Below, in pieces: positions 22,499 to 34,370 of a stretch of DNA of 64,000 nt; position 1 is the first letter of the stretch, and each line of letters begins with the position of its first letter. Made by a program: the position numbers and the translations under genes. The DNA lies in assembly GCA_951217055.1 (NCBI GenBank), contig OX578282.1:13827877-13891876 (forward strand). The letters are read 5' to 3'. Source of the DNA: Gerris lacustris. Its lineage: Eukaryota; Arthropoda; Insecta; Hemiptera; Gerridae. The notes beneath the pieces were generated by a model that had not been told where the DNA came from, ran no database searches, and saw only the letters and a list, made by a program, of their open reading frames with translations.

Positions 22499-24263
22499 CT
22501 CTGCCTAAAACTAGTTTAATCAAATTGAAGGAGAGTGTTTACCCACATCGTTTAACAAATTATAACTTAGTGTGTATGCTTGATTCTTAATGAATAAATT
22601 GGTTTTCAGGTTAAATCTGACATTTCGCAACCACTACTGGAAGCATCTTAAGGGGTGTAGTGCATCGTCGATATACTCAGTGTAGTATATCTTGTAACTT
22701 CGAGTTAACATCATGATTCACCACATCCCTGAAGATCCTTCAAGTAGTAGAAGCGAAACTTCGGACTTCAAACCCATCATGACGCGGACTTCACCTGAAA
22801 ATCCAGTTATTTATAGGAGTGTAAGATGAACATATTCTGGTTTTGTGCGTATCGGGGTTCTGGGGTCAGGGGTTCTGGTATGTATCAGGGTTTAACCCGC
22901 ATGTTTCACAGCGGCGGGCTAACCCTTTACAATTTTCATCGGTATGTCCGTTGTCCGCACCGTAAGCATGTTTACATTTATTAACTATGAATGGTTCGTT
23001 GGGCACCTACAAAGAGCAAGTATGCATGACATGGTAAAATTTGGTCTCGTAATGTTATTATAATCAATTGAGTGAGTATATATTTATGTTCATTGCCTTC
23101 TATTATATTCCGTGTTATTCACTTTACATGTGTTACTTTAATGCTTGGTAAATTATGGAATTCTATGTTTCGTAAAATTTCGGTTTCCGTCAGTGAATGT
23201 TCGATTCCACGCACAACACCTCTTTTAAACTACATTGGTTTTGGTATATACAACATTTTATATTCTCTTTGAGATCGGTGTTGTATAATAGTTGGTTTAC
23301 ATTTTTGTATAATATATGAGTTAAATGTAATTTTTAATTTGTCAATTCCTATTTTAGTAATCCTATTGATGTCGTTTGATATAAACTCCAGTTTGCCATG
23401 AAGTAATTTTCCCTTTTAATAATGTTATTATAACAAATTAACCACAGATTGTGATAAATATATTTTTAATATTGTTACGCCCGCACCAAATCAAATTTAA
23501 TTGAAATTTAATGAAAGGGTTTGCTATTTGTTATGAAATGTGGGGAAATAATGCGCAATGTTGATTTAGTTATTGGAAATCGGAAAAAGTTAGATTTCTG
23601 AAATGAAACTTCTAGTCTTAAACTTTTCAGTGTCACTTAACAATTCTCTCAGTTTAGGAGAACTCCGTTCTGTTTTATTTTAAGTTCAAACCCTTTTCTA
23701 CCTTCATTCATAATATAAACTTAGCCGCAATCTATATAATTAACTTTAAAAAATAATAATAATAATGTATCCTTTTTAATACAGAAAATTAGTTTAACTA
23801 AGCAAAATAAAGTTATGAAAAGCTATATTTTCCTCTAATTCTATCTTGTAGAAAATATTTGTGGAGAAGACGGGGAAAAGGGTTAAAATAATAAAGGAAA
23901 CGAATCTTAGTATGATAAAGAACATTCTTTTCCCTCGTAACATTATGTTGAAACAATATTTATGTATCTATATTTTCATGTTTTTCTTTCTTTGTACAGT
24001 AATCAATCATTCTTAGCATCTTTCCGTCGATTTCTTGTGTCTGTTTTTCTTTTGGCTGCCATTTTTTCTCTCTCTCTTTTATTCAAGGTTCTAACTTTTC
24101 ATTTTTATTTGTTGTTTATTTCTTGGAAAGATTGAATCAATGAAGTCATAATTCATTTTTCCCTAAACATCTAAACATTAGCTAAACCAATAAAAAAAAT
24201 TAAAAGGGAAAAATATGGGTTTTTTTACTTCCACATATATTTAGTGCCTTTAGAAATAAAATC
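22499..24263. other. Noncoding stretch
   Basis: Mixed AT-rich sequence with a somewhat GC-richer segment at 22640-22990 that has short internal redundancies (GGGGTTCTGGGGTCAGGGG). No exon, RNA gene or terminal repeat could be supported. Confidence 0.35.
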
Positions 24264-24602
24264 GTGATGAGAAAACACCATAATAAAACCTACATGGACA
24301 TATGGCATAGAAATCTGGGGTTGCACCAAACCTTCCAATTCCTATATCTCATCCAATCACTCCAATCCAAGATCCTAAGAAAAATAGCTGACGCCCCCTT
24401 TTATATTTCAAACCTCGTCCTTCATAATGACCTCAAAGTAACCTTTGTCCGTGAATTAGCCATTTCCCGATACAAATCCTTCCACGAATCCCTTTCTGAC
24501 CATTCCAATCCTCTAGTCCACAGTCTGTTTTCCCGGCCCATTCCTGACAATCCTCCTAAACGCCTGAAGAGGCAGTGGCCTCGTAACCTTCTAGACAACT
24601 AA
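24264..24602 (+). pseudogene. Jockey-clade non-LTR retrotransposon, RT C-terminal fragment
   Basis: The translation contains IQSLQSKILRKIADAPFYIS, then NLVLHNDLKVTFVRELAI and, near the end, SNPLVHSLFSRP, finishing with KRLKRQWPRNLL and a stop. That is the tail region of Jockey-like ORF2 proteins (family knowledge: the QSKxLRxIxxAPWYxxNxxLHxDL signature). Just upstream the homologous frame (TYGIEIWGCTKPSN) is offset by a frameshift near 24325-24350. Endonuclease and the RT core are absent, so this is a 5'-truncated dead copy. A shorter related piece lies at about 35545-35625. Confidence 0.85.
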
Positions 24603-24878
24603 TCATATTAATTTCAATTTCATGATTTAAATTTACTCATTGTTCTTTAAGCTACCCATGAAAAAACAATAGAAATATTTACTTTCACAAATACATGGAT
24701 ATAGAGAGAAATAATTGTAATATTAGACCAGGAGATAGGGTGAAAAAAGTGTATGACTAACATCACACTTGAATTTTAATTTTATTTTTATATACGAGTA
24801 AGTTAATCTTTTAATACCCTTTAAGAATATTCGGTCGACTAAGTTCGTCAGCGGGGCAATAGGAATTTGAAAAAATCA

Positions 24879-25142
24879 AACCGGAGCCGCAAATAATGGT
24901 GACATTGTGATTTTCATGATTCTGAGTATAAAATTAGTCAGTAGACCGAAAATCAAGTTGATGTTAGTTAGTTCCTTGATAGGTGGCCACTTTGATTTGG
25001 AGTTATATTTGAATAACTTACCTATCAAGTGGCAAACTAACATCAACTTGATTTTCGGTCTACTAACTAATTTTGTACTCAGAATCATGAAAATCACATT
25101 GTCCACCGTAATTAGCGGGACGTAGCCGCTCTCCACTGGTTT
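24879..25142. repeat. Hairpin repeat, arms about 90 bp
   Basis: The left arm (about 24890-24992) and right arm (about 25018-25125) are close reverse complements. Each contains GATTTTCATGATTCTGAGTA and CCGAAAATCAAGTTGATGTT. The loop (about 24993-25017) reads through GGCCACTTTGATTTGG. Outer pieces AAACCGG and CCACTGGTTT extend the pairing with gaps. It is MITE-like, but I found no target duplication. The 72- and 86-codon frames on opposite strands are mirror products of the hairpin. Confidence 0.75.
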
Positions 25143-25289
25143 GTTTATTTCAAATGCCTTTTGCCAAGTTATGCCCCACAGACGAATTTAGCCAACCACA
25201 TGTTCTTAAAAGACACTAAAAGATTAATTTCTTCACAAAATTCTAGCTTGATGTTAGCCACACAAATTTTTGCTCGCTATCTCCTAGAC

Positions 25290-26008
25290 CAGTGTTTCCC
25301 AAACTTTTAACATCTGTGTACCCTTTCTATAATTTTCGAAACACTAAGTACCCCTCGTTAAAAAAAAAAAAAAACCATTTCTATTTTGGTTGTCTTTTAT
25401 TATTTAATTTTTTTTTTCTAATATTGTCAATCGGTATTGTTCTTTAAAAAAATTAAATCATATAAATATAAACTACTTTCTTTCTATAAAACGGTTATAA
25501 TTCGTTCCCACTTATATTGAAACATTTTCAACACTTTAGGTTTAATCCTTTTTAAAAATGGAAATTAAAAAAAAAAAAAATTTCAAATATTTACAAATTA
25601 TTACTCTTAAAAAGTAATTTTTCCAAAACTAAAATACCTAAAACCAAGGAGTTAGGTCTAATAATGTGAGTCACTTCACTCATTGGGATTTGTCCCACGA
25701 CTCTATAGTCGTCATGTAACAACTCTAACAAGAAATAGGATGAATAAAAAAAATCAAAAAACAATGCTTCCGTTACCTTCGGTAAGCTCGGAAGCAAAAA
25801 ATTAGTACATAAACGAAAACAAAAATACAATTTAAGTAATAAATTAACAGGGAACCAAATTATGATGAAATCTGTTGCCTCAACATAAACAATTTTATCC
25901 TTCTCTGGATAAAATTGACTACGCATTCAAAGCCCGGTGCAACGCGTACCCCCACCAAACTCTTCCCGTACCCCCAGGGGTACGCGTACCACACTTTGGG
26001 AAACACTG
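25290..26008. mobile_element. hAT-type MITE with 8-bp duplication
   Basis: A 719-bp element starts CAGTGTTTCCCAAACTTT, and its reversed right end reads CAGTGTTTCCCAAAGTGTGG. The exact 8-bp duplication TCCTAGAC flanks it (25282-25289, 26009-26016). Subterminal GTACCCC motifs occur at both ends. No transposase sequence remains. At 25766-25795 it carries the same 30-nt double hairpin that ends families A and B, without the rest of those families. Confidence 0.9.
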
Positions 26009-26016
26009 TCCTAGAC

Positions 26017-26893
26017 TATAGGCCAAAACATCGATTTAGAAATTTCATTGGATTTACACCGTCTAAACTGGCAATAATATAGAAACAAAATTAACCCGTA
26101 ATTACATACTAAAAATAATGAGGAAACTTTAGAACTTGAGGGGCCTTAGCAGGTCGTATAGGAGAGAAGTTGACTGTCCTATACATAATTTTAGTTGCTA
26201 TAAATTAATAAATTTAAACAGCATTGGCCGTAGTCATAATTTGTAAGGGTTACGATAGATCTGGGTCCAATATCCGGACCAAGCCCCCCCCCCCCCCTTC
26301 CTACCCACCACTCGGTTTTCATTCAGTATCGCCAATAAATATAGGTATCTGCTTATGTGAAGTTGCTGATGGAGTGACATGCTAACCCCATGTCATCATT
26401 ACATGTACTATAATTTTATAACCTCTTTGGCAGGCCTACACCCTGCATGGGCTATTACTCCACAGATGTAGTTAGTGTGACCTTAGACCATTTTATCTAG
26501 GCTAAAGTTAAAGTTTAGGAGTGAAAAAAAAATATATTATAAAAGATTGCTTTCCTTAAATCATGGACATAAAACAGGACATTGCTATCTCCTAATAATA
26601 GGTTACTACATAATGGAACCAATGGTCAGCGTGTAGTGTGGATCCTTAAGGGTAATACAAAAACTTCCATTTAAGTGGAAACGTTTCGACATGGCAAGCT
26701 ATTTTCAAGCCTAGAAATAAAAGCCTCTTCATTTAGAAGAGCGTTATAATATATTGCTTTAAGAAGTTTACTTGACTATTATTCAAAAAAGTACCTGTAA
26801 TAAGTATTAGGTATCAATGATGTGGCTAATCTGCAGTTATCCATACAGTCGAGAATCGCTTGGCGGCACAATGTCACTTGATTTATACACTTA
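26017..26893. other. Noncoding stretch with poly-C tract
   Basis: It includes a C run at about 26285-26298 and, just before it, GGGTCCAATATCCGGACC, which resembles the 104-120 segment. No gene could be supported. Confidence 0.35.
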
Positions 26894-27780
26894 GGCTAGG
26901 AACACACGTATCGGATGGATTAACCCGATATCGGGCCGGTGTCGGATGGAAGGTGCAGTGTTGCATTGATTTGTATGGGACTGTTCACACGTGCCGGGTG
27001 GACTTACCCGGTATCGGGCCGAAAGCTTGGTGTCGGGTGGCTGTCGGCTATTCCCACAACAACTATTCGATATCGTGTATCGGATAGATTATGGTGGGGC
27101 ATGGAAGTGTACGGAAGGTGCCACACGAGTCGGGCCGACAGTCGTCCGGTGACAATTGAATTGATAAAATCTTATTGTTTTATTCATTTTCTTTATAAAT
27201 AATTTCGCCTAATTTTATTTTTCTACTATATTAGCAATGGCAGAAGATGAAATAGATAGTGGACTATTAATAACTGCTATAGAATCTCCCCCTATTCTGT
27301 GGGACCGAACTCTAGAAACATATACAAATAAAATATTAACAAAAAATGCGTGGAAAGAAGTATGACCAAGCTTCATCCCACATTTGAGGATATTAGTGAT
27401 GAAGATTAAAATAGCATTGGTAGTACATAGTTACAGAATTTATCTTCATGCTCTTGTATAAAAAAAAAAAAAAAAAAAAAAAAAAATGCCCCAGCAAGAA
27501 GCCTATTTTGAATGATTGGGTGGACCCAATATATAAGCCTCTTGTTCTTGCAATGGCGGCGATTCCGCCGGTACAGAAGCCATATGATCATGATTTTTTT
27601 TTACGATTCATTATAAATATAGGATTATAATATAATTTTATATACGAGGTTAAGATATAACTAGGCCAAGCGTAGAAATTACACTGACTGAATTCGATCG
27701 GGTCGGAAAGAAATCGTCCACGTGTGGCAGGGTGCGGACCCGATATCGGGTTAATCCATCCGATACGTGTGTTCCTAGCC
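26894..27780 (+). mobile_element. Harbinger-type element carrying a MADF remnant
   Basis: An 887-bp element has inverted ends that match almost perfectly for over 40 bp. They start GGCTAGGAACACACGTATCG and run on through GATGGATTAACCCGATATCG. TTA flanks both sides (26891-26893, 27781-27783). Subterminal CGGGC/GTGTCGG motifs recur inside the left end. The interior holds the start of an accessory-protein gene and an A run at 27460-27486. No DDE transposase is left, so it must be mobilised in trans. Strand is given by the remnant frame. Confidence 0.88.
27237..27409 (+). pseudogene. MADF-domain (Harbinger accessory protein) fragment
   Basis: The frame from ATG at 27237 reads MAEDEIDSG, then LLITAIESPPILWDRTLETY and TNKILTKNAWKEV before TGA at 27363. 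A one-base shift continues as TKLHPTFEDISDED to a TAA at 27407. The pattern of I-x3-P-x-LWD-x5-Y-x2-K-x5-AW-x-EI is the N-terminal half of a MADF/Myb-like DNA-binding domain, which PIF/Harbinger elements encode next to their transposase. The rest of the domain and gene is missing. Confidence 0.75.
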
Positions 27781-28027
27781 TTAGAGAGCATATCCCTTTG
27801 TCAAAACAGTTAATTTTTAAGATTTATACTTTTAGAAGATTTAATTTTAGAGATGATAACCTTTTGTCTAAACTGTACATTTGCGTGAGGTCCCCTCAAT
27901 TTTCTAACCTCTTCTCTTAGGTGGCTAGATAACTGCAGTTTTACCAATGATGTGAATGAAAATAGCACGAAGACAATTATAATAAACCGCACTTATAACT
28001 GCATAATACATTTAAATCGTAAATAAT

Positions 28028-28565
28028 TAGTGTGGCAACACCTTTCTCAAGTCCTATTTCGTTACTTAAAGGTTTTTACTTTTCTACAATCTAATATTGC
28101 CAAATTTACTTAATTCCCTCTTCCCCATTTTTTTCAAAATAAATCAATAGTGTTTTGGTTTATCACATGATTTTGGTTTTAATTTAGCAAACTTATTTAA
28201 AGAGGTGCGCACAAACGGTTAAAATTAGTGTGGGGCTATATCCGTCTTTTTTTGACAAAACATCCAAATTTCATAAAAAACCAGATGAATACTTTTCTAG
28301 ATATAGGTGTAAATAAAGGTATGTTTGGCTAATTATGGTCTACCACTTAAATTTCATTCAAATCGGACGAGTAGTTTGTGATGTAGTGAGAGTGTGATGT
28401 GAGATGTTGGTTCGCAAAAATTGAGTGACAGACTGACAGACACAGAATCAAACATGTTCCCTGATGTCTAAAACGAATTTTCTGTCTTGGAATTGTTTAA
28501 TCGATACATAAACAAATTATCGTTCTTCACAGAGATCACATAGCTTCCGTTACCTTCGGTAATCC
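28028..28565 (+). repeat. Dispersed repeat family B copy
   Basis: It opens with AATTAGTGTGGCAACACCTT and passes through GATATAGGTGTAAATAAAGG and ATGTTCCCTGATGTC. It ends at 28543-28561 in the first half of the shared double hairpin (GCTTCCGTTACCTTCGGTAA). Compared with family A the body differs but the 3' tail is common. It is noncoding. The gaps 27784-28027 and 28566-28975 hold no gene. Confidence 0.75.
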
Positions 28566-28975
28566 ATTAACTGTTGTTGGTAATAATTAAGTAATGCAAA
28601 ATATAAATTAATTTATTGCTAGAGCAGCAAAGCGTACAATATTGAATAGCCATTTAGAACACCCCTCTATTTAATTTATATTTATGATAAGTATTCTGCT
28701 ATGCTACTAATGTCTCTTTTTAAAGCATGCTGTTTTTGATTTAATTTATGTAATAAAATAAATTAACTCTAGCAATGAAAGCATGTATATAATCAGATAA
28801 TCAATTAAATGCTCCCACTTACCTAATTAACTAAAATTTATTATGAACGATAAGTTGCCCTTGAATTGTAATTAACAAAAACAAAAATTGAATACAAATG
28901 GTTATGCTTTATTTGTCTATATTATGGGGTTCTTTTAGTCTATCTATGACTAAGTTGATTTTTAAATAATGAATA

Positions 28976-30190
28976 AATAGACTGCTAATTATTGAGGCAC
29001 ATAGCTTCCTCGCATCCTATCATGTACTTCATTGTTATGGTAACATTATTGTTATATTACTTGTAATTGTTGTAAAAACTATGAATAGTATTATAGCGAT
29101 CTTTAACACTTCATAGCGGTGTCCCTTGTTGGTTTTACTAAAAAATGTTATTAGAAAAAAATGTTTGTCTCATTGAATAGATGAAGTTTGATATTTACCC
29201 GACCTAAAATTCCAATTTTTAATGTGAAATTCACGTTTACGCGAGCGTTGAGCGTGAACGCTTTGACGGATAACGTTGTCCAACGATCTCGTCCTGGGCA
29301 TTGATAAAATGAACATGTCTACCAAAGTTCATCAAAATCGGTCGACATTTACTCAATTTTAATACTAAATTGTTGGTGTATAAAAGTGTGGTGAGAGCTA
29401 CAGCAGTGTACGGGTCTGAGTCATGGACGCTAGTATCCAGCGATGAGGAGAGCTTGAGACGTTGGGAACGCAAGATCCTCAGGAAAATTTATGGAGCTGT
29501 GTGTGAGGAAGGATCCTGGAGGATCCGCACCAACCAAGAAATCAGGGACCTGTACAATCAACCCGACATAATTTGCACTAATAAAGCTGGTAGACTCCGC
29601 TGGCTAGGCCACGTCACTAGGATGGATGAGGGAAGAGACTAATGGACGGACATCCTGGAGGAGGTAGAAGAAGAGGTCGACCCAGATCAAGATGGCTGGA
29701 TTATGTCACAGACGACCTGAGAAAGATGGGCGTGCGCTCTTGGAGAAGACGCGCGAAGGATAGGGACTATTGGAGAGGCATTGTAAAGGAGGCCAGGGTC
29801 CTTCAAGGGCTGTAGCGCCGCGGATGTATGTATGTATGTATTTACTCAAGTTATCGTCACACGTTTCAGTCCAATGTTCTTTGGGACAAAGGAATATCAC
29901 ACTTCTGTTTTATAAGGGTTTTAACAGCCAAAAGAAGAACATTTCGTAGTATACCCGTACACCACCTTTAGATTTTTATTCCCTTTTCTTTTTTATAAGG
30001 GGAGTCATAGTCTAAAGATACTTTTTTAGAACGTCCTATAATGCCTCTAAGAGCGTTGCAACTACCGTATTTAAAAAACGTTGAAAAGCATAGCACAAAA
30101 CATGGATGGTTCGTTCCTACCCAAAGCTGTAACACTAATGAAGTTAAGGGTTTCTGTCTTAGAATTTTTAAAATCAGTGAAATAAAAATG
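28976..30190 (+). repeat. Family A copy split by an RTE insertion, with family C piece
   Basis: Family A sequence (28976-29356) is interrupted by a 483-bp RTE fragment and resumes at 29850 with GTTATCGTCACACGTTT. From about 29870 a different repeat takes over (TCCAATGTTCTTTGGGACAA, then GGAATATCACACTT). That repeat also occurs at 32797-32830 and 37396-37430, and I call it family C. The nesting gives a relative age: family A copy first, RTE later. Confidence 0.75.
29357..29839 (+). pseudogene. RTE-clade non-LTR retrotransposon 3' end
   Basis: The frame 29370-29639 reads VYKSVVRATAVYGSESWTLV, then WERKILRKIYGAVCEEGSW and [17 protein letters not shown] before a stop. The sequence goes on in frame-shifted form with the Arg-rich tail ([20 protein letters not shown], then [17 protein letters not shown]). 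This is the C-terminal part of an RTE-like reverse transcriptase. The copy ends in an ATGT microsatellite tail (about 29824-29839), usual for RTE. A perfect 10-bp duplication ATTTACTCAA flanks it (29347-29356, 29840-29849). It is a severely 5'-truncated insertion. Confidence 0.9.
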
Positions 30191-31854
30191 TCTGTTCTTT
30201 AGAAGTTAAGAAAATTAAAGCAAAATTTAAAAGCAGTTGCAAATTTTGATTAATAATAATATAAGTAAAGTTTCAAGGAATCATACACATATCGTAATTG
30301 CTAATAAAATATAATCCATGTTTGAGGAGGAAAGCCTGATTTTGAAGGTATGTTGATTCATTTTAATGGTATCCAGGATTTGTAATCGCTTGAAATGTCA
30401 ACTAAAAGTTAAATTAAAGTTCTAAATAAAAGTTCATTTTTACAGAGAATACATCAGATTAAATTAATCCAAGACAGGTCAGATTAAGATAATTCAGAAT
30501 AAGTTCATAACAAATCCATTCAAGTTGGTTCTTGACGAACTTTTCTTCGAATCACATGGAGTTCAAAAAGGGATTTGCTCATTGAAAGCGGCTAATGTGT
30601 AATATAATTTTAATTTCAAACATCTAGAATCTAGATGCATGAAAATTGTAATATTGAAACTATGGGTATATTTCGACTATTTTAGTGAACATTAGTTTGA
30701 TTTAAACGTTGTCGATATAATATATTGTGTTAATAATGATGGTGTCTTATTTACTGGTATATGATTGTAGACTGCTATTTGTTGCTAGTTGATACTCGCT
30801 TTTGGTTAAAGTTGTAATATGAGAGGGATACCTGTTTTCTATGTACAATGTACATACGTGGAATTTCGTAGAGAGAAGTTTAATCTTGATTTGACTCCCA
30901 AATAAGGTGTGGAACAAAGCATTTGTATGATGTTTACAAGATTCACGCCTCGATTGTTTTCCGTGATGCTCATCGTACTCCATCCTAATATCTCTTTTGA
31001 GGGGCTGACATAGAAAGTCCTCTTCTAGCCCCCTTTCCCCTTGCCTTTTAGCTTTTCGAAAGCCCCTAAAGCCCAAAGGGTCTCTGGGAGTCTCGTAAGG
31101 CCCTCTTTGTCCTTCCAGAACCTCTCCTAAGGGAGATTAGGTCCACAGATTTCAATAAACTATGAAGACACCCGCACTTGTCAAATTGTGTTACTTCAAC
31201 GAACTGTTGCCTCTCTTTTCATAACTTTATCACAGGAAATCTTCTTCATCCGAAGTCACTTTCAAATGCCGAAAATCCTCTTGGAAATGTCCCTGGGGAA
31301 TTTAAACCCTGGCAAGGATTTAAGGGAAGAATCCCCGTCTTCAACTAGCCAAAGTCAAATAGTCTTTCTAAGTAACTCGATTTCTGAGAATTTTACGTTC
31401 CAAACTTTCTAACTTAAACCGTAAAGAATCCCATGAATTTGAAATGTCCAGCTACTTCCTTTAAAGCGTAATTCGAGTTTATCGCTTTTTTCTCTTAGAG
31501 GTTTTTATGCTTCAAAACACTAAAAACTATAAAGTGACAAACCTAACAATACAACACGTCCCTACACTGCGGGGGTGACCTGATAAGGGTAACCCTAAAA
31601 TATAATGTATTTTATTTTTTCAAACTATAGTGCAAAGTTTGAGATAAAGAAACACATCTTTAAACATATAAAATAGCATAAAATAAAAAATGTTAGCTAC
31701 AGATTTTAGTTATTCACACTGGCTTCTAAAGTATAAGAGACAATACATTGATTCCTAAGACTGAAACTTTTTAGAGAATTGTTATAAACATTTATGTTTT
31801 ACTATTTCGAGTCTTAAGTAAATTTAATTCAATGTTACCAGTATTTCACATTAA
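30191..31854. other. Noncoding stretch with near-neutral composition at 30950-31400
   Basis: The segment 30950-31400 is less AT-rich and has frames of 74-109 codons on both strands (30747-31076 minus, 31188-31412 plus). None shows a recognisable domain or exon borders that I could support. Confidence 0.3.
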
Positions 31855-32591
31855 TAATAAACAGGTCAAGTGTGGCTAGTCAGCACACAGCGAGGGTCCG
31901 TAAGCAACCCTGCGTATAGTTTAAGTAGTACCCTATTTGATGGTGATTTTTAAAATGCTAAAAAGCTTACTTTGAACTATCCTATGGGTCTGATATTCTC
32001 AAAACACATAAACAAACTTCTGATAAAGTATTTTTTTGCCACTGAACCGGACTACAACCATATAAATACATCGAAAAGACCATAGTTATAAAAAAAAGTA
32101 TTTTGTCAATAAAAAATAAAATAATATTTTTTTCGAAATTTCCAAAAAGTGGTATCTTTACTTTTGGTCAAAGAATGTTCAGGAATTTTTCAGATTTTTT
32201 GCACTTCACATAAGCGAGATAGAAGGGGGGGACACGTTTCACACCCACTTTAAACTTGCCTAAGCTCGCCCTATCAAAGTTATAACCAAAGAATTATATA
32301 TTTTTGTAATCAGCTCGACGTACCCTTTCATATGATACCACTCAAGGTGTCGAAGAAAAATAAAAAAAATTTAACCCTTCAGAGTTTTACCCTAATATTT
32401 TTGAAAAATAATTTTTTTTAAGTCGCTATGTTTTTAAAATAAGTGGGTAGGTACTAGGTACAAGACACATACATGCTAAATTTCAAAGTGATCAAATGAA
32501 AGGTGTAGCCGTGAGAGAAGGCGACAGGACGGACGGACAGACACACGCAGGAAAATATAAGGGTCCTTGGTTTGCCTACGGACCCTAAAAA
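31855..32591 (+). repeat. Dispersed repeat D, copy 1
   Basis: About 737 bp, closely matching 48044-48777 in the same orientation. It opens AATAAACAGGTCAAGTG, then GCGAGGGTCCGTAAGCAACC. It ends with GGACGGACGGACAGACACAC, a short AT part, and TTTGCCTACGGACCCT. The terminal-proximal words AGGGTCCGTAAGCAACC and (reversed) AGGGTCCGTAGGCAAACC are inverted relative to each other. It is noncoding. Confidence 0.85.
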
Positions 32592-32599
32592 TAAATAAA

Positions 32600-33572
32600 T
32601 TACGTTTCAGGAACGTCTACACATCAGGAGAGGGGTAAAATATAACAAAATTGTTCATCTTGTCAAAGATGAAGTAAACATTTTTAAGTTTTTACTACTA
32701 ACAGTAATTACGGTACTTCTTTAGATTATTAAAACCTATGATTTTTTTAATGTAAATGAATTTTACTAAATTGCAATTAAGAGAAAGGGATGTTTATTCC
32801 AATGTACTTTGGGACCAAGGAATATCACACTTCGGTTTTTATAAAGGGAGTAACAGTCTAAAGAAGAACATTCCGTGCGTCTTCTTTAGATTGTTACTCC
32901 CCTCATATTTATTTATATATAAGGGAAGCAAAAATCTAAAGAAGTGCCGTAAATACTACAAAGGGGACAAATAATAGAAACCACGTATTTATTGATATCA
33001 ATTTACAAAAATACAAGAAACATTAAATAAAAAATATACTCATACTTACTTTATTTAAGAGTATATAAAATATAGGACCTCAAAATAAAAAAAGCACAAT
33101 ATATTAAGCAAAGCTCACAGCTAATAACCATAAACAATACATACATACATATGACAGGAAATAAAAAATAATTTGGAAAACTTCACATAAATGTTTATAT
33201 ATTTACCTAAGGGAATAATATATTATGCAGAAATAAATAGCATGTAACATTCCTTCTATTTACTTTCTTCCACCTTATTTTATTTATATTTACATATTAC
33301 TTTTTTATGTAAAAATATAAATGAGAAAGGCGAAAAGAAAAAAATATTTAAGGAAAAATGTTTAAAATTACAGCTTACATCCGTCAGTTTAACACCCGAC
33401 TACGGGTGGCATAGCGATGATATACATTTCATAATTTATTTTTTAAGGGGGTGGTATCAAAACCTTTAGAGGTTAGGTTTTTTTAAAGTCAAAAGTTCAC
33501 TTTTTTCTTAAAGTTGTTTTCTTCTTGCATCCACGTGTAGGCTTCTTTCAAACGTTATACGTCTAGTGTCTA
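32600..33572. other. Noncoding stretch with family C hairpin
   Basis: At about 32797-32955 a family C copy carries an internal inverted pair (GTAACAGTCTAAAGAAGAAC against CTTCTTTAGATTGTTACTCC). The 72-codon frame here translates that repeat. The rest is AT-rich and featureless. Confidence 0.5.
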
Positions 33573-33688
33573 AGAAGGGTAAGGGCTAGGAGAAGAAGAA
33601 ACAAGGTTGTGAAGTGTAAGGGTTAGAAGAAGAAGAAACAAGGTTGTGAAGGGTAAGGGTTGGAAAAAGAAGAAACAAGGTTGTTTTT
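33573..33688 (+). repeat. Purine-rich tandem repeat, 3 units of about 39 bp
   Basis: Units contain GGTAAGGGCTAGGAGAAGAA or close variants, followed by GAAACAAGGTTGT. The strand is almost entirely purine. The flank to 34370 is AT-rich with A-runs and no gene. Confidence 0.8.
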
Positions 33689-34370
33689 CTTCCTCCATTT
33701 TCTCATTCTTTAAAACTACGACTAGTAGGGGGTAAGCTGCACTGTTTTTGCGGCGAGTGTAGGTCGAATAAATTTTAGCGGCTCGTTTTTCTTTTTCCAG
33801 CCTCGGGTAGCAAGAATGTAAGAGAAAATAGTGATCCTTTTTTTATCATAAATTTTTTTTTTTTAACCTTCTTTTTATGTAAGACTCTTGCCATAAAAAA
33901 AAGGAATAGAAATAAGAAAAAAGAAAAAAGGGTGATGAGGGAGATATAGAGAAAAAAACAATGTATGTATGATATGTGGATAATCTAAGAATAAGTTATT
34001 AATGCAGGTTAAATCAAAGTATGAAATATTACCCTACTTTTATATTCGTTACTGTATGAATTCTGCATGAGACGGATTCAGTTAATGTGCTGAGAAAGAA
34101 TAAGAGCTTATTCTTACTGATTAATAGCTGTACGAGAACTCTTTTTGAATGTATGATAATGATATTCGTGAGAATGAAATAGCATTTTCAACTATGTACG
34201 AGTACGTTTTTAAAACATACAGTTTTAAGTACGTTTTACAGTTGAGATTTTCATACACTGTGACGATTTACAATAATTAAGTTGATTTATTATTTATCTG
34301 GTAAGAAGATGTATCTAAAAGTATAGGATGATTATGTGATGCAATATTAGGCATTCATCAGACGCTGTGA

